From Selaginella tamariscina (Eukaryota; Streptophyta; Lycopodiopsida; Selaginellales; Selaginellaceae): a stretch of 64,000 nt of DNA. The notes under the pieces were generated by a model. The model ran no database searches. It was not told where the DNA came from and worked only from the letters and a program-made list of their open reading frames with translations. The stretch lies in NCBI GenBank assembly GCA_003024785.1, contig PUQB01000350.1:135919-199918 (forward strand), read 5' to 3'. Shown here one piece after another: positions 37,179 through 52,014 of the stretch (the first letter of the stretch is position 1; every line of letters begins with the position of its first letter). The position numbers were made by a program, and so were the translations under genes.

Positions 37179-37769
37179 CTAGTAACTTACGCGTGCTGTG
37201 TGTGTGTGAGAGAGAGAGAGACTTACTTTGCGTTCTAGTGAGCAAAACTTGCTTCTTTGAATGGTAAACACTGATTCCACACTTAGCAAGAGAGTCAATG
37301 ATAGCTGCTAACCTCCCCTCAACCTTATTAAAACCAGTATAAGCACACGTATAGCAATCTGCCTCTTTTGCTCGATCAGCAAGTATCTCTCCAACTATCT
37401 TACAAGCCGAGAGATCCACACGAGAAGGCAGCAAGTTCCTCAGATCCTTACTGTTTGTTGCCACGCACGCTATTGTCTTTTGACGCGTTCTGTGCATGAT
37501 GCGTGCAACAATCCTTCTCTTCTTTATGTTTACATCCAATACAAACGGCCTCATGTATTTCTCCGCATTGTTCTCTGTGAATAGAACCTTCAAATCCCTC
37601 TCAATAGATTTTGGCATAACCATCTGCATACATGTTCATATATATGCGTGTGTGTGTGTGTGTGTGTGTGTACGCGTGTGCATGTATATATACAAATGTA
37701 CAACATTCATGTCACATTGTTTGATTTACTCACCGCTCTTCTCCATTTCTGTAGGGTTTTGCCCGCCAT
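37179..37769 (-). CDS. uL18-family ribosomal protein, probably mitochondrial-type
   Basis: Exon 1 (37769-37734) encodes MAGKTLQKWRRA. The main exon from 37623 encodes MVMPKSIERDLKVLFTENNA, MRPFVLDVNIKKRRIVARIM, HRTRQKTIACVATNSKDLRN, LSACKIVGEILADRAKEADC and KVEGRLAAIIDSLAKCGISV. The pattern (Y-x-PFVL, then a V-A-x-x-x-x-D-LR block, A-x-x-VG-x-x-LA-R, and G-KV-x-x-IDS-x-x-x-G) is that of plant mitochondrial L18-like proteins, which bind 5S rRNA in the large subunit. The C-terminus is uncertain. A donor at about 37231 and an acceptor after the CA tract would add a short exon ending in TAG at 37179. Head to head with the ZIFL gene, 172 bp apart. Confidence 0.8.
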
Positions 37770-37941
37770 GTCCCCTGTTTTAGGGCTTATTTTCTATTAG
37801 GTATATACGTATATATTCTTTTTGCCTTTAGACCTTTACACGAGGAAAGAGTGGGAACGAAATTACAGTTATTTTTTATTATTATTTGTGCTTAAATCAT
37901 ACTTCAGACAAGTCCGAGTCCGAGTTTTGTAACGAGATCCA

Positions 37942-41127
<3,186 letters not shown>

Positions 41128-41129
41128 AC

Positions 41130-42145
41130 TATTGATAAGGTGACACACACACACACACACACACATATATATTGCATTTGGACAATTTAAACTTGATTAA
41201 CAAAACGGTATCTTTCAAGAGTAATTTAACATATGTGTATATATATGTCTATCACAAGTTAAAGAGCATATAAATACGAACTTCTAAATACATCATATAA
41301 AACTGAAGGAAAATTAGTTTTAAGAAATTCAATTACATATCTTTATTTAATATGCTCTTTATTATCAAATCAATATTTTTATTAGTATTGATGGTTCGGA
41401 TTTAGAGCACATGTTAAAGATTTTAGAATTTTTTTAAAGTTTATAATGAATTTTATTATTATTTTTAATTATGATTAGATAATAAAAATTAAGAGAATAA
41501 ATAATATGATAAACTTATTAAAAAGTAAAGATTTAATCAAATAATCTGTTAAATATAGGCAACAAATTTTAAACTAATTAATTTTTATTACTTATTGAGT
41601 TATTTTGAAACCATGCTTTATTTTATAAATATATCCTACATGTAATTATAATATTAATAAAAAAAAGACATATTTAAATACTAAATTAATTTTCTTTTAA
41701 AAAAAGGTAATTTATTTTCATTTAACAACTTTAAAAGAGTTAAAATTATACATGTCTAGCAACAAATTTATTCTATAAGATTAACAAGGTTTTAAATTAA
41801 AATTAACTTATGTAGTTAAGTGACATTGAACTTTTGAGTGTGTTATTTGAGCCAAGACATTTTTTTTTAAAAAAAGGCAAGAATAAAATTTTAATAATGA
41901 TATTCATATTTTATTTGAAATTGTGAGTTGAAAATTGTGAATATCACTCATTTGTAATCCATAATACTAATGAAAAACAAATAGAGAGTATCGTGTTATA
42001 CTTGGTGGAGATTCACATACACATAAATACATTATATATACATAAACATAAACATTTCTACATGAAATAACATAAGTTGTTTGTAAATTGAAATAGTGAC
42101 TTCGTTATAAAATATAAACAAACATTATCATTTAAAGTTAAGATA
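41130..42145. other. AT-rich stretch without a gene
   Basis: Downstream of the transporter gene. It holds a (CA)n tract at 41142-41165 and then AT-rich DNA. No gene was seen. Confidence 0.6.
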
Positions 42146-42147
42146 TT

Positions 42148-43738
42148 TGTCGGAGTTTTAATCCGGAGGGCTAACACGTGACAACACGTGGCCACCAAAT
42201 GGCCTTCCGGTGTTAATTTCTTGTGTGAGCAACACTAAGTCTTTCAAGAGTCTGACTCAAATGCATAGTTAAACAAAAGATTTAGAGTTCTACCTTAAGT
42301 CCTCTAAAATGACCATCCCCTGAACTCTAGAGGATATTCCGAGTAGATTTTAGTATCCTACCCTAGTAAACCTAGACAGGCTCATGCCCTAACTTCACTA
42401 AGGAAATGTGTCTCACACATGCTCTCGTGACAGAGTTAAGGCATTGTCACTTACCCCTTGATGAATCATACTCATCCGGGAGTACAACCCCTTTAGGGCG
42501 ACAAGGGGTAACCTAAACCATGACTAACCCCTAAGGGTTGAGTGTACAAGGTTAGTACTTAGTGAGGACATGAGTGTGTGCCGTAGGCGAACACGAATAT
42601 TCTAATAAGCAAACTCCCTAAAGTAGGTTTGGATAACCCTAAGTACATGACTTTGCGAGTGTTTCATGATAGGGCTTTTGCTAATGAGCTTAGGTTGTTC
42701 AACCCTTAGTTCCTACCTAGCCAAGTGTGCCAAAGCACACTTAGTTACGAAACCTAACCTCCCTTGAGTGGATGCTTAAGGTTTAGCACCCTAGTGCAAG
42801 TACAAGCATTCCTGTTTACTAAAGTATTCAACCCCTTGGCAACAAACCCATGACACGACCCCAAAGGGCGTGCCTCAAGTGTTGTATTGTGTGACGTATA
42901 GCCCAGTGTCACATCTCCACGTGACACTGCCTTTGCTATCATGCCATAGCCCTTAGATTCAAGAGTTGCACAAAGTGTCACAATCGTGGCTCCTAAATGC
43001 CAACTTTAGAACCCTTTAATGAACCCTCAGGAACTAGGTAATGTGAATCTGTTAAACAAGATCCCACGCCCACAGTTGGGCAAGGACACAAATGTGTCTT
43101 GCTTGACCATGAGTGTTACACCCAGCTTGACGTGGAGAAGGAGGTTGGAGACAAGCCTCAACCTTTGCCTCTTGGAACATGCATTCCGATAAGACCTTTT
43201 AGGCATGGATTCGCCAACATTAAGGGTGAACACCCGAAGGTGGGACATACCCCTGTCATCTGAAAGTTAAGGCAGCAAAACAAAGGGTTGTGCCTTAACG
43301 ACACAAGTTAGAACTTGCACCGGCAGAAGAGCAATGAACTCAATTATGAACCCAAGAGCTCTCCTACATGTACTACTTAATATATGTGACAAAGCCCCCC
43401 CCTCCGTTTTCCTGTTTACATAAGTGAGTTGGCACAGAATCTCATTCCCAAAGGGAATATACTTGGTGAGTTAATAACCCTTGAACCCTAACATGTCAAA
43501 CCTAGGAGTAATATATCCAACATACCGAACTCACCAGAACTAACCATTAACCCAACTAGGACATAGAAAATTAGGGTAAGAGTTTTTTAAAAGGTAAGTT
43601 CTAGCTTCGCTTAGAGTTTCCTGCAAAGTGCACTAAACGGGCCTATTTCTTACTACATTTAAAGCTTATCAACATAATTCGGTAAGTAACAACAATCAAC
43701 GTCCAAAGTAAAAAAGAGTTATAATAAAAACTATGATA
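42148..43738 (+). repeat. Dispersed repeat, TGTCA family, copy D (full-length candidate)
   Basis: It starts TGTCGGAGTTTTAATCCGG and ends near ATAATAAAAACTATGATA. It shares long blocks with copy A in the same orientation, including CCATCCCCTGAAC, TTTAGGGCGACAAGGGGTAA, GAAGGTGGGACATACCCCTG and the CACTAAACGGGCC terminus. About 340 bp longer than copy A because of a segment around 42650-43100 that is absent there. Confidence 0.7.
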
Positions 43739-43739
43739 A

Positions 43740-45190
43740 TACTAAAGAAGATGATGATTATGTATATGTGTATATGTGTATGTATGTATCTAATACATTA
43801 AATAATATTATAATTTAAAATTTATAAATTTCATTTTAAAACTATTCTCTTTATTATATTTTTAAAAGCTTATTTTTAATTATCAATTTACAAAATCATT
43901 ATTTTAATATAAAAATAAAATAAAATAATTTAATTATATAATAACATTAAATCCATAATTTTGAAATTATTGCATTAGTGCTTTATACTATCATCTTATA
44001 ATTTATAATTAAAAATATTTCACATTTAGAACATTTACTTTTTTACTAGCAATAACATCATTGCAAATGTGTTTAGGTTTTTACAAAATTTTGTTTTGCT
44101 ATTAAATGAATTTATAAGTATAACATCGTATAATTATGAATTGTATGTGCAATATTTAAAAAAATGTAGGGCACATATGACATTTGTAAATGTTACAATC
44201 ACATTTACATTTAAAGAAATTTTACAAATTGGAATTCAAGACACTTATGGTTACGATTAATTTTTGTCATGTACTATTATGTTTTAATAAAAAGTTGTCA
44301 TATCCATACCATCATATACAATAAGAGGAGATTTTGGGTTGGGATAAACAAATATGCATAAGCATCACCAAGAAGTTAGAGCCATTAGTTGATACTACAT
44401 TGATTTTTTGGTATTATTTTCTATTTTAAATAGTGTGAATATTATAATGCAAGATTTTTTGGTACTACTTTTTATTTTAAATAGTGTGCATATTATAATG
44501 TAAAATTTTACTTTGGTGGGACTAGCATCGTAACCTTCATGTATGACATATTGGTCATGATTCATTAATAAATGCAGTCAATTTAAATGCTTCAATTTCA
44601 TGACCAAAGTAAAAGAAATGAATAAAGAAAAAACGACAAATGCCTAAGAAGAGTTCATCAATAATACTAAGACCATGTCAAAACAATAACTGAAGTAACC
44701 ACCATCCAAAGAGTACATCTGCCTTAACAACTATTCATTCCCTTACAGAGAGACAACCACCCACATGCATATTACATATCAAATTAACATCGCAACCGCA
44801 CATCAAATACTCAACCATCTTGCACATAGTGATCCACAATTGTCAACAAACTAACACATTGCAAACACCTATAACACAAAAGATAATATGAAGGATCATG
44901 ACACTAGAACATACCATCAACATAATAAATTTAAGAAATAGAATCTTGGACTCACACATGATACATTAATAAGTATCATATTTACCTATAAAAGAACAAT
45001 ACCTGAAACACTACACAAAATAAATTAGCATGCAACCAATAAAGTGGATAGAGATACACCTCATAATACCAAGCGACAACATGAAAAGGAATATTTGGTG
45101 GGCACATATACCACCACATATTTCATCTATCATGGATAACTATCAATTTTTGGGATATGACTAACTTACTCCTACAATAAGTTAATTTTC
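43740..45190. other. AT-rich flank of the putative large element
   Basis: AT-rich DNA with no gene. A near-duplicate of about 60 bp (TATTTTCTATTTTAAATAGTG and TTTTATTTTAAATAGTG) is at 44410-44500. Confidence 0.5.
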
Positions 45191-45194
45191 AACA

Positions 45195-45250
45195 TACTAT
45201 GGATCATATGATATAAAATATGCACGTTGTAACTAAAGTGGGCATGATAC
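45195..45250 (+). repeat. Left terminal inverted repeat of the putative element
   Basis: The core 45219-45246 (GTTGTAACTAAAGTGGGCATG at its inner side) is the reverse complement of the right core with two mismatches. Weaker similarity extends outward through a shared TATGGA block. GGAATATTCC/GAATATTC motifs follow inside at 45389-45415 and have counterparts at 59781-59803. Confidence 0.65.
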
Positions 45251-45524
45251 GTGAAAATGGGAATATAAAATAAATTACTAATTTAATACTTAAGTTTTAA
45301 TTATTAATTAATCATTTAATTAATATGTAATTAAGCCTTAAATATTAATTAATTAATTAATTAATCCTTCAATAACCTTACTTAGTAAGGAATATTCCTA
45401 AAATATCTTAGAATATTCATATTATTCTAAAATAGTTTACAATAATGAAGAAATACTATCAAACATAATTACAAATGAAATCATTTTCTTATCAACATGT
45501 TAATTTTTTAAATACTTTCTTCTA

Positions 45525-46670
45525 TCATACAAAGAAATCTTTTATTTTGTCTAAATCATCACTCTCCGGATTAATCAAATCATTTTGGTCAATATCTTGA
45601 TGTTGTTGCCACCACTTAACACTCTCACGAATGCAATTGGGAGTTGCCATCCTTGTTAATACATAAGATGTGATAAGAGAAGGTCTGCATAAAGGCTCAT
45701 CTAAAAACTGACGTTCCTTAAGAATAATATTATAAAGCGCCCGGTTGCTATCCTTCATTTTATAAAATTCAATATCACGAGAAAGAAAAGCTTCAGGAAA
45801 TGTATGATACGGTGGATACTGCTCACAAAAATTTTCGAGATTCTTCTTTCTGAGGCACGTATCCAAGTAGTTCACTAGCTCATCCATGATATCGGTATCA
45901 GAATATGGATCGAAAGTGATTGGATGAATACAAGCAATGTTTTGGTTGAGCATAGCCTTCTGAGGAGAGTCGTCTACTACTAACATCTGTGCGTTCTTCA
46001 TTATCCTTAAGCGACTGATCTCCCCATGAGTCCCAATTATTCTTTCATTCTTGAAGAAGTATGGCTTGCTTTCCTTTCTTATATTGTGAAATTCGAGAGG
46101 TTTATAACATATTCGCTGGTCAAAAATCCAATCTTTACGAATCACCTCTTCTGCAACACTACAATGTTTCTTAAGTAAATTCAACAGCGGTGTTAAGTTA
46201 TGAATCTGCATGCATGACCAAATCCCCACAAGCGCACCCATCTCCTTAAGCTTTTGAAAGAGACGATCCAACCCTGGACGAAAAATAATATCATATCGAA
46301 ATTTACCATGACAAGGAATGAAATCTCCTTGTTTGATTTCTTTTTTCTATCCTGGGCCTTTGTCGATGAAGCAGAACACCATTGACATCCAACAACACAA
46401 TATGGCCATGAGTAACATGAGATAGCGTTGCCTCTTGAATACTTTGCAAATCACTTGTTTGCTCCCTTTCACATTTATCCGTTGCCACTATCTCGTTGCC
46501 TATCCCTTCATCATTTAATTGTACATCATCCTTACAAGATTCAGATATTGCATGCGCTGAAGAAATTGATTTCGGAATGAAGCCAATAAAAATGATGATG
46601 AAGTGGCCCCCATGGTAACGATGTTTTGAGCTGCATTATTATCCATTTCCTGCATGAACTCTGTCATTCT
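45525..46670 (-). CDS. FCP1/NLI-type HAD phosphatase-like protein
   Basis: Coding sequence runs from about 46670 (MTEFMQEMDNNAAQNIV) to TAA at 45525. HAD motif I is HIVLLDVNGVLLHRQRP near 46375-46410; the second Asp of the DxDxT signature is replaced by Asn, as in plant DLNGVL-type relatives. Then come FRPGLDRLFQKLKEMGALVG and IWSCM (motif II region), a cap-like WIFDQRICYKPL, and motif III/IV AQMLVVDDSPQKAMLNQN. The family dephosphorylates phospho-Ser in the RNA polymerase II tail, but activity is uncertain with the Asn change. Two frame changes lie upstream, near 46345 (an A6 run) and 46585. It lies inside the inverted-repeat-bounded segment, downstream of the ParB-like gene, and may be cargo or a captured host gene. 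Confidence 0.7.
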
Positions 46671-46930
46671 GACATGTGGCACAAGAAATTGTCGCCAAAC
46701 CCCTCTCTTACCTCATGCAATGCTGAAAATCCATGTTCTCAATTATTTCATTACATCTGCAAAATGATAATTAGCTGACCTTAAAATTATCAAGGTATAT
46801 TATTTACCTTGTTAATGTGTGACCCATGTTTGAACTAAAAGCTTCATTAATCCTTGAGAATTTATTTTCTGTACAAATATAAAAGAAATATACAAAAATG
46901 CCTTATGTTACACTCATTTACAACTATTCA

Positions 46931-49900
46931 TCACTCTAAATTCATTAACAATTCTTCTTCGCTATTACCTTCTGAGTGAGGCGAAGAAGGTCTAAGCCGC
47001 TTGTGAGATGGTTCAAGATCTTCTGCATCTTCTATTGATGTTTCCATGGGTCCTGGAGTGTGCGAATGTTCTGTACTCCTCGAGATAACTTCCGGTCTAA
47101 TATCTGATTGAAGTTCGTTCTCAGACTCCGAGATTGAACCAGATTCACCTTCAGAGCTATCGCACTTATCTGGAGGGAACTTTCTCAAATACGCCTTTAT
47201 GGATTCGTTGGGGTACTCAGTTGAGACCCAATCTATCCACTTGTTCAGGTCCTCAACCATGGTCTTATCCTTTTCAACGGCAAACACACATGTATGCCGA
47301 AGGTAACACTCCTTCAAGACGGACCCCCTAGTGCAGTAGTCAAAAACCCACGCATCACTGTGAGGACCCCTATCAAGTTGACGATGCTCCGTGCCGCTTG
47401 ACTTGTAATGTTTGGATAACGTACATTGCCGAATACGTCACTCACCTATCGGTGTATCGGATGGAGGTTCAGGGCCGTTGGAGTGCAAACAGATGCCTGG
47501 CCAGTCATTTGGAAGCTTGAAATTGTTTGGCGCATTCCTAACAACCAAGTGAACAACGTATCAATGCACTTGGGATTAGCATCGTTCATATAAAATCCTG
47601 TCCAACGATGTCTATTCTTCTTGGCGAAGGCGAAGGCAAAAGTATCGGTGACATGAGCAAGAATCAAGAAATAAATACCTGAAAAAGTAGGTATCAGTGA
47701 AGAGCGCAAGCATGAATTCAATAATAAATACCTTCTATGTATATGCTTGCACGGCTAAGTTTCTCCACCAGATCCTCTAGTGCCCTATCTGTCGAAAGAT
47801 TTTTTGACACCCGCCGATCCATCACGAACAATTGAAACGGTTTCCTACAAGCAGTGATGTTACCCCATAAAGTCTCCGAATCTAACAACAAACATCTGTA
47901 GGGCTTGTCGTGATTCGTAGCATCCTCCTTTATAAGGTTCAATTCGGTTCTCCGCTGCTGAAGGACTGCCATAAGAGAAGGCGTCATCCCAATGTTCTCC
48001 TTTTTGGCGTTGGCGTGCAATAGATTCTTGCCTAGATCTTCCGATTGGTTCACCCATTCGACAAGCATATCATCGTTCGTCACATGCAAATATTTGCTGA
48101 CCTCTTCATATGTTGAAGTCGAGGTCCAACCCAGTTTGTGGCAGTGTATTCCCAACCACTCCTTGAAATGCCTGACCGTCTTCAACTCCATTGCCTTGAG
48201 ATGAAAAGGAGAGGTTGGGCTGCTGTTATTAATTTGTAGTTTGCCATCGATCACCAAATCAGCCAAGACTTCCATCTCCTCCATCGTTGTTCCATTTAAA
48301 GGCTTCAACCATGTGAGCTTGAAATCGTTGTCTACATCCTTTGTAGATTGAACAGACTTAGCCTTCGGCGTCTTACTGGGTTTCTTTGCAGACTTTTCTG
48401 AGGGCTCCCTTCACTTGTCTGCTTCTTCTTCAGTGTTCCTTTTGAAAAGGATTCCATAATCCCCAACCATTTGGCAAAGATCCTATCTTCGGGGCAAGAA
48501 ATCAACATCATCAGAAAGGATGTTTCCTTCCCGCCCACCTGGGCAAAATCAACTGCTGCAATTTCTTCAACTCTCTGAGGAAAAAAGACAGATTAATATA
48601 CCGGCGAGATAAATCCCGCCCAAACAATTTGCTTACCCGGTATTCCGCAGATTGTGTATTCCCTGCGGTAGCTCTTTGTGGTCGCTGAAGAGATTCCCAC
48701 ACGGCTCGCGTGTGTTTAAACTTCTCCCATATTTTGCTGTTGTAGTGGTTGGTGTCGGCAGCGTCCCATTCCGCCGATAACTTATGGTACTGCTCGATTG
48801 TGAGATTCGGCTTAGCTAAAAACGCCGATCTTTTTGTCAGCTTCTCACGGGTATGCTCGGAAAGTTTTGTTGCCATCGTTCCTTTGTTGTGTTCCTCGAG
48901 AAGTCGTTGGGCTGCCGTTATTGTGTGCTGGCCACTAATGATGTAGTACTTGATAGATTTCTATTCTCCGTCTGAATCTTCATGAGTTTGGTTCTGGTGT
49001 TGTGATCCAGACTTTGTCAGCCCTTCCTTCTTTCATAGTATGGACACAAAACAGCATTATGTGGAACGGTATAAGAATTGTCGTCCTTCATCTTCTCCAT
49101 GAGCTCAGCTACACGTTCCTGGTTGAGTGGCCTGTAATTGAAGTTTGGGTTGACGCTGCAATATTTAACCCTACAAGGATAAATCTTATCATCCAACATC
49201 ATTTCCTTGTGACTTATGAGATGCCACAGGTGCAGCTGACAAAACGATTGATGATTTTCTTTTGCGATCCGAATCAACATGTGTGATCCCCGACTGCAGC
49301 TGTTCTAGTGTTCTCGGCACACTCTTCCAGCTCCCGAAGCTTCCTAAGCAAATTGAACGTGATCTGTAGAGAACCTGAGACCGAGCCACCCTCTCAATCT
49401 CCTTATGATGTCGCTGTGTTCTTCTTCAATGTGAAGAGGGAAGATTGCTCCACTTGCTGATTTTCTGTATTGTGAAGCAATATCTCCTGACAATACACCT
49501 ACTCGATGAGTCTGAAGATCTTCGAAGTAGACATCCAGATGGATCCCCTCCATAGATGGGCTTTCGTTGAGTTGAAGAAGAACTCCAAGGTCAACATCAT
49601 TAGTGAACACGTGAACGTCATTATCCACAAGTCGACAAAACCACCCGAAATTAATGTTGTAACTGACGACCTCTGGATCCGAGAACGTGACATTGGATGG
49701 AACAAGGCATCTGTCGAGCATCGTCCAATCTGGGTTCGCAGCCTGCTTTCGGGTGCTTGACTAGCGAATCTACTTTCCATTGTTTTGCTTGTCCATGAGA
49801 TGTGACAGAGGTTAATTTGACAGCAACCATGGTTGCTCCAATGCGCTTCCCATTTATCTTAAAATATGGCCAAGTTGATTCCAGAATCCCCCTGCCCATC

Positions 49901-50026
49901 TCTTCTCCTGCTCTTGTCTTTAATGTCACCTCAATTCCACATCTGAATACAAAAATGATTAGTTCAAGTATCCGAGTATAACAGATTTTATTTTAATTCT
50001 TACCCAGAATTTGACGACGACTCCAT
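46931..50026 (-). CDS. Large multi-exon protein with a ParB-like domain
   Basis: Translation starts at 50026 in a 23-base exon (MESSSNS), with donor GTAAG at 50003 and acceptor before 49942. The first domain (CGIEVTLKTRAGEEMGRG, then CLVPSNVTFSDPEVVSYNI) was not recognised. A ParB-like fold follows: FNYRPLNQERVAELMEKMK at about 49085-49145 and YYIISGQHTITAAQRLLEEH at about 48888-48947, matching the G-x-H/R-x-x-x-A-A box of ParB/Srx proteins. Further on are the Lys-rich helices MATKLSEHTREKLTKRS, an acidic Ser/Glu tail and a basic KRLRPS near the stop at 46931. The intron 48577-48636 is canonical and contains a palindrome copy. Frame changes at about 48405, 48960, 49360 and 49745 suggest decay or assembly error. 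ParB binding and nuclease or CTPase roles are known; the role here is inference. Confidence 0.55.
48603..48620. repeat. Palindrome copy inside an intron of the ParB-like gene
   Basis: GGCGAGATAAATCCCGCC is identical to the variant at 51657-51674 in the first array. It sits in the middle of a short canonical intron (donor GTAAGC, acceptor TTCCTCAG). Confidence 0.85.
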
Positions 50027-50167
50027 ACTAATGACTCGATCTCCTTGTTTGATCAAATCGTCCTTCTGCAAAATAATACACTATGAATACAAATATATAA
50101 AAACGCACACACACTTGTATAAACCCGAATATACAAAAATAATACACAGAGAGAAGTAGACGTAATT

Positions 50168-50254
50168 AACTGTCCGAAGCTCACATTTGTGTTAGTGCAA
50201 AAGAAAGATAACATTTCGTTTTAGAACCACCACAAATGTGAGCTCTGGACAGTT
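50168..50254. repeat. Inverted repeat upstream of the ParB-like gene
   Basis: AACTGTCCGAAGCTCACATTTGTG (50168-50191) is matched by a reverse-complement block at 50231-50254 (CACAAATGTGAGCTCTGGACAGTT) with about two differences and a 39-base loop. It lies between the start of the ParB-like gene and the first palindrome array, so it could be a promoter or terminus-related hairpin. Confidence 0.7.
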
Positions 50255-50368
50255 TTACATAGATTCCTAGCTTTTACTCGAAATATTATGATAAGATGAT
50301 AAAAGTAAATAAAATGAGATATGCAACTTATATATACTAATACACATATATATTCACATGGAAGGTGC

Positions 50369-51874
50369 GGCGGGATTAATCTCGCCACCCCTTCAATGCC
50401 TCCTGAAAGAGTGGGCGGGATTAATCTCGCCACCTTTCTGGAGGCCTTGAACGGGAGTGCGGAATTAATCTTGCCACCCTTCTCGGTCTCAGAGAGAACT
50501 GGGCAGGATTTATTTCTCACACCCCTTCAGTGACTCCAGAAAGGAGGCGGGATTAATCTCGCCCACCATGTAAGGGATGGTTAAATGAATTTCCCCACCC
50601 TTCCCAATTCTCTCCATTGGTATGTTGTAAACCTTCTACGTCTCAGACAGAAACGTTTAGGATTGGTCCGACTCACCAATGGAGAAAAAAGGAAGGGTGG
50701 CGGGATTCATTCCTCCAACAGGCATTGAAGACTCGGCGGGATTAATCCCGCCGCCCAGGGCCTTCACTCGGTCCCTATGCGGCGGGATTAATCCCGCCGG
50801 ACGCCAATTCCCTGCGCGGAATCGGGCGGGATTAATCCCGCCGCCTAGGCACTTCAGGCAGGCCAATGGCGGCGGGATAAATCCCGCCCGATTCCGCGCA
50901 GGGCATGCCACTTCCAGGCCTTAGTCGGCGGGATTAATCCCGCCGAACGCCAATGCCCTGTGCGAAATCTTGCGGGATTAATCCCGCCGCCTAGGCCCTT
51001 CAGGCAGGCCAATGGCGGCGGGATAAATCCCGCCCGATTCCGCGCAGGGCATGCGTACGCGGCGGGATTAATCCCGCCCACCATGTAAGGGATGGTGAAA
51101 TTAATCCCACCACCCTTCTCAGTTCCCTCCATTGGTATTTTGTAAACCTTCTCCGTCTCAGACAGAGTTAGTCGGGATTGATTCAACATACCAATGGAGG
51201 AAAAAAGGGTGGCGGGATTAATCCCGCCACCGGGTAATGAAGGTTCGGAGAGACTAATCCCCGCCCTCTCGTAAATCATGCGCTCACACATATATATTGG
51301 CTGCGGCATTTTGAACAGGGATGGGTGGGGCGGGATTAATCCCGCCGCTTATATCCTGCGGAAGTGCCTGAGCGGCGGGATTAATCCGCCGCTCGCGAAG
51401 GGATGAGCGGGGGGATTAATCCCGCCGTTCATGTCCTGCGTGAATTCCCTGGGCGGCGGGATTAATCCCGCCGCCTTACGCGCAGGACATGTCATGCAGG
51501 CTCTTCGGTTAGCCTTCCGTGCAGGATCTTTCATGCAGGCTCTTCGGTTAGCCTCATGAGCGGCGGGATTAATCCCGCCGCCCATCCCCTGTAAATGCCC
51601 TGCGCGGAATCCGCGGGATTAATCCGCCCATTAGGGCCTTCACACAGGCCATTGCCGGCGAGATAAATCCCGCCGCATTCCGCGCAGGGCATGGGTGAGC
51701 GCGGGATTAATCCCCCGCCGAGGCCCCTCACGCAGGCCATGGGCGGCGGGATTAATCCCGCCCATAGCCTGCGTGAGGCGGCGGGATTAATCCCGCCGCC
51801 ATGGCCCCAACCATATAGGCGGGATTAATCCGCCGCCGAGGCCATAAACCTATAGCGGCGGGATTAATCCCGCC
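50369..51874. repeat. Palindrome array 1 (GGCGGGATTAATCCCGCC)
   Basis: An 18-bp perfect palindrome recurs with a dominant spacing of 44-46 bp. I count 12 exact copies (starts 50735, 50781, 50825, 50927, 51061, 51211, 51329, 51455, 51562, 51745, 51780, 51857). About 12 near copies (50369, 50414, 50546, 50871, 50971, 51017, 51374, 51409, 51612, 51657, 51701, 51818) carry one or a few changes, mainly ATAAAT in the centre or a missing C. Spacers are mostly 26-28 bp and less conserved; a 146-bp higher-order unit (50868 repeated at 51014) is visible. Short GGCGGGA resembles E2F/DP sites. Confidence 0.95.
50810..50903. repeat. Large hairpin nested in palindrome array 1
   Basis: The 36-base arms 50810-50845 and 50868-50903 are reverse complements with one mismatch, separated by a 22-base loop. 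Each arm contains a full palindrome plus the flank CCCTGCGCGGAATC, so a cruciform or a long RNA stem is possible. Confidence 0.85.
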
Positions 51875-51929
51875 GCTCGAGGGGCTTACGTGTGTGCGAG
51901 AGAAAAAATTAATAAATAAAAAAATTATA

Positions 51930-51955
51930 CAGATAAAAACACACACATATATATA

Positions 51956-52014
<59 letters not shown>

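Noticed and set aside
50657-51740. Frames encoding repeated GGGINPA and GLIPP peptides on both strands
   Set aside because: They are read-through of the 18-bp palindrome array; the peptide repeat follows from the DNA palindrome, and frames shift with spacer length.
50369-51874. CRISPR-like layout: short palindromic repeats with ~27-bp variable spacers
   Set aside because: The host is clearly eukaryotic, no cas-like genes are present, many repeats vary, and spacers are partly repeated or inverted among themselves.
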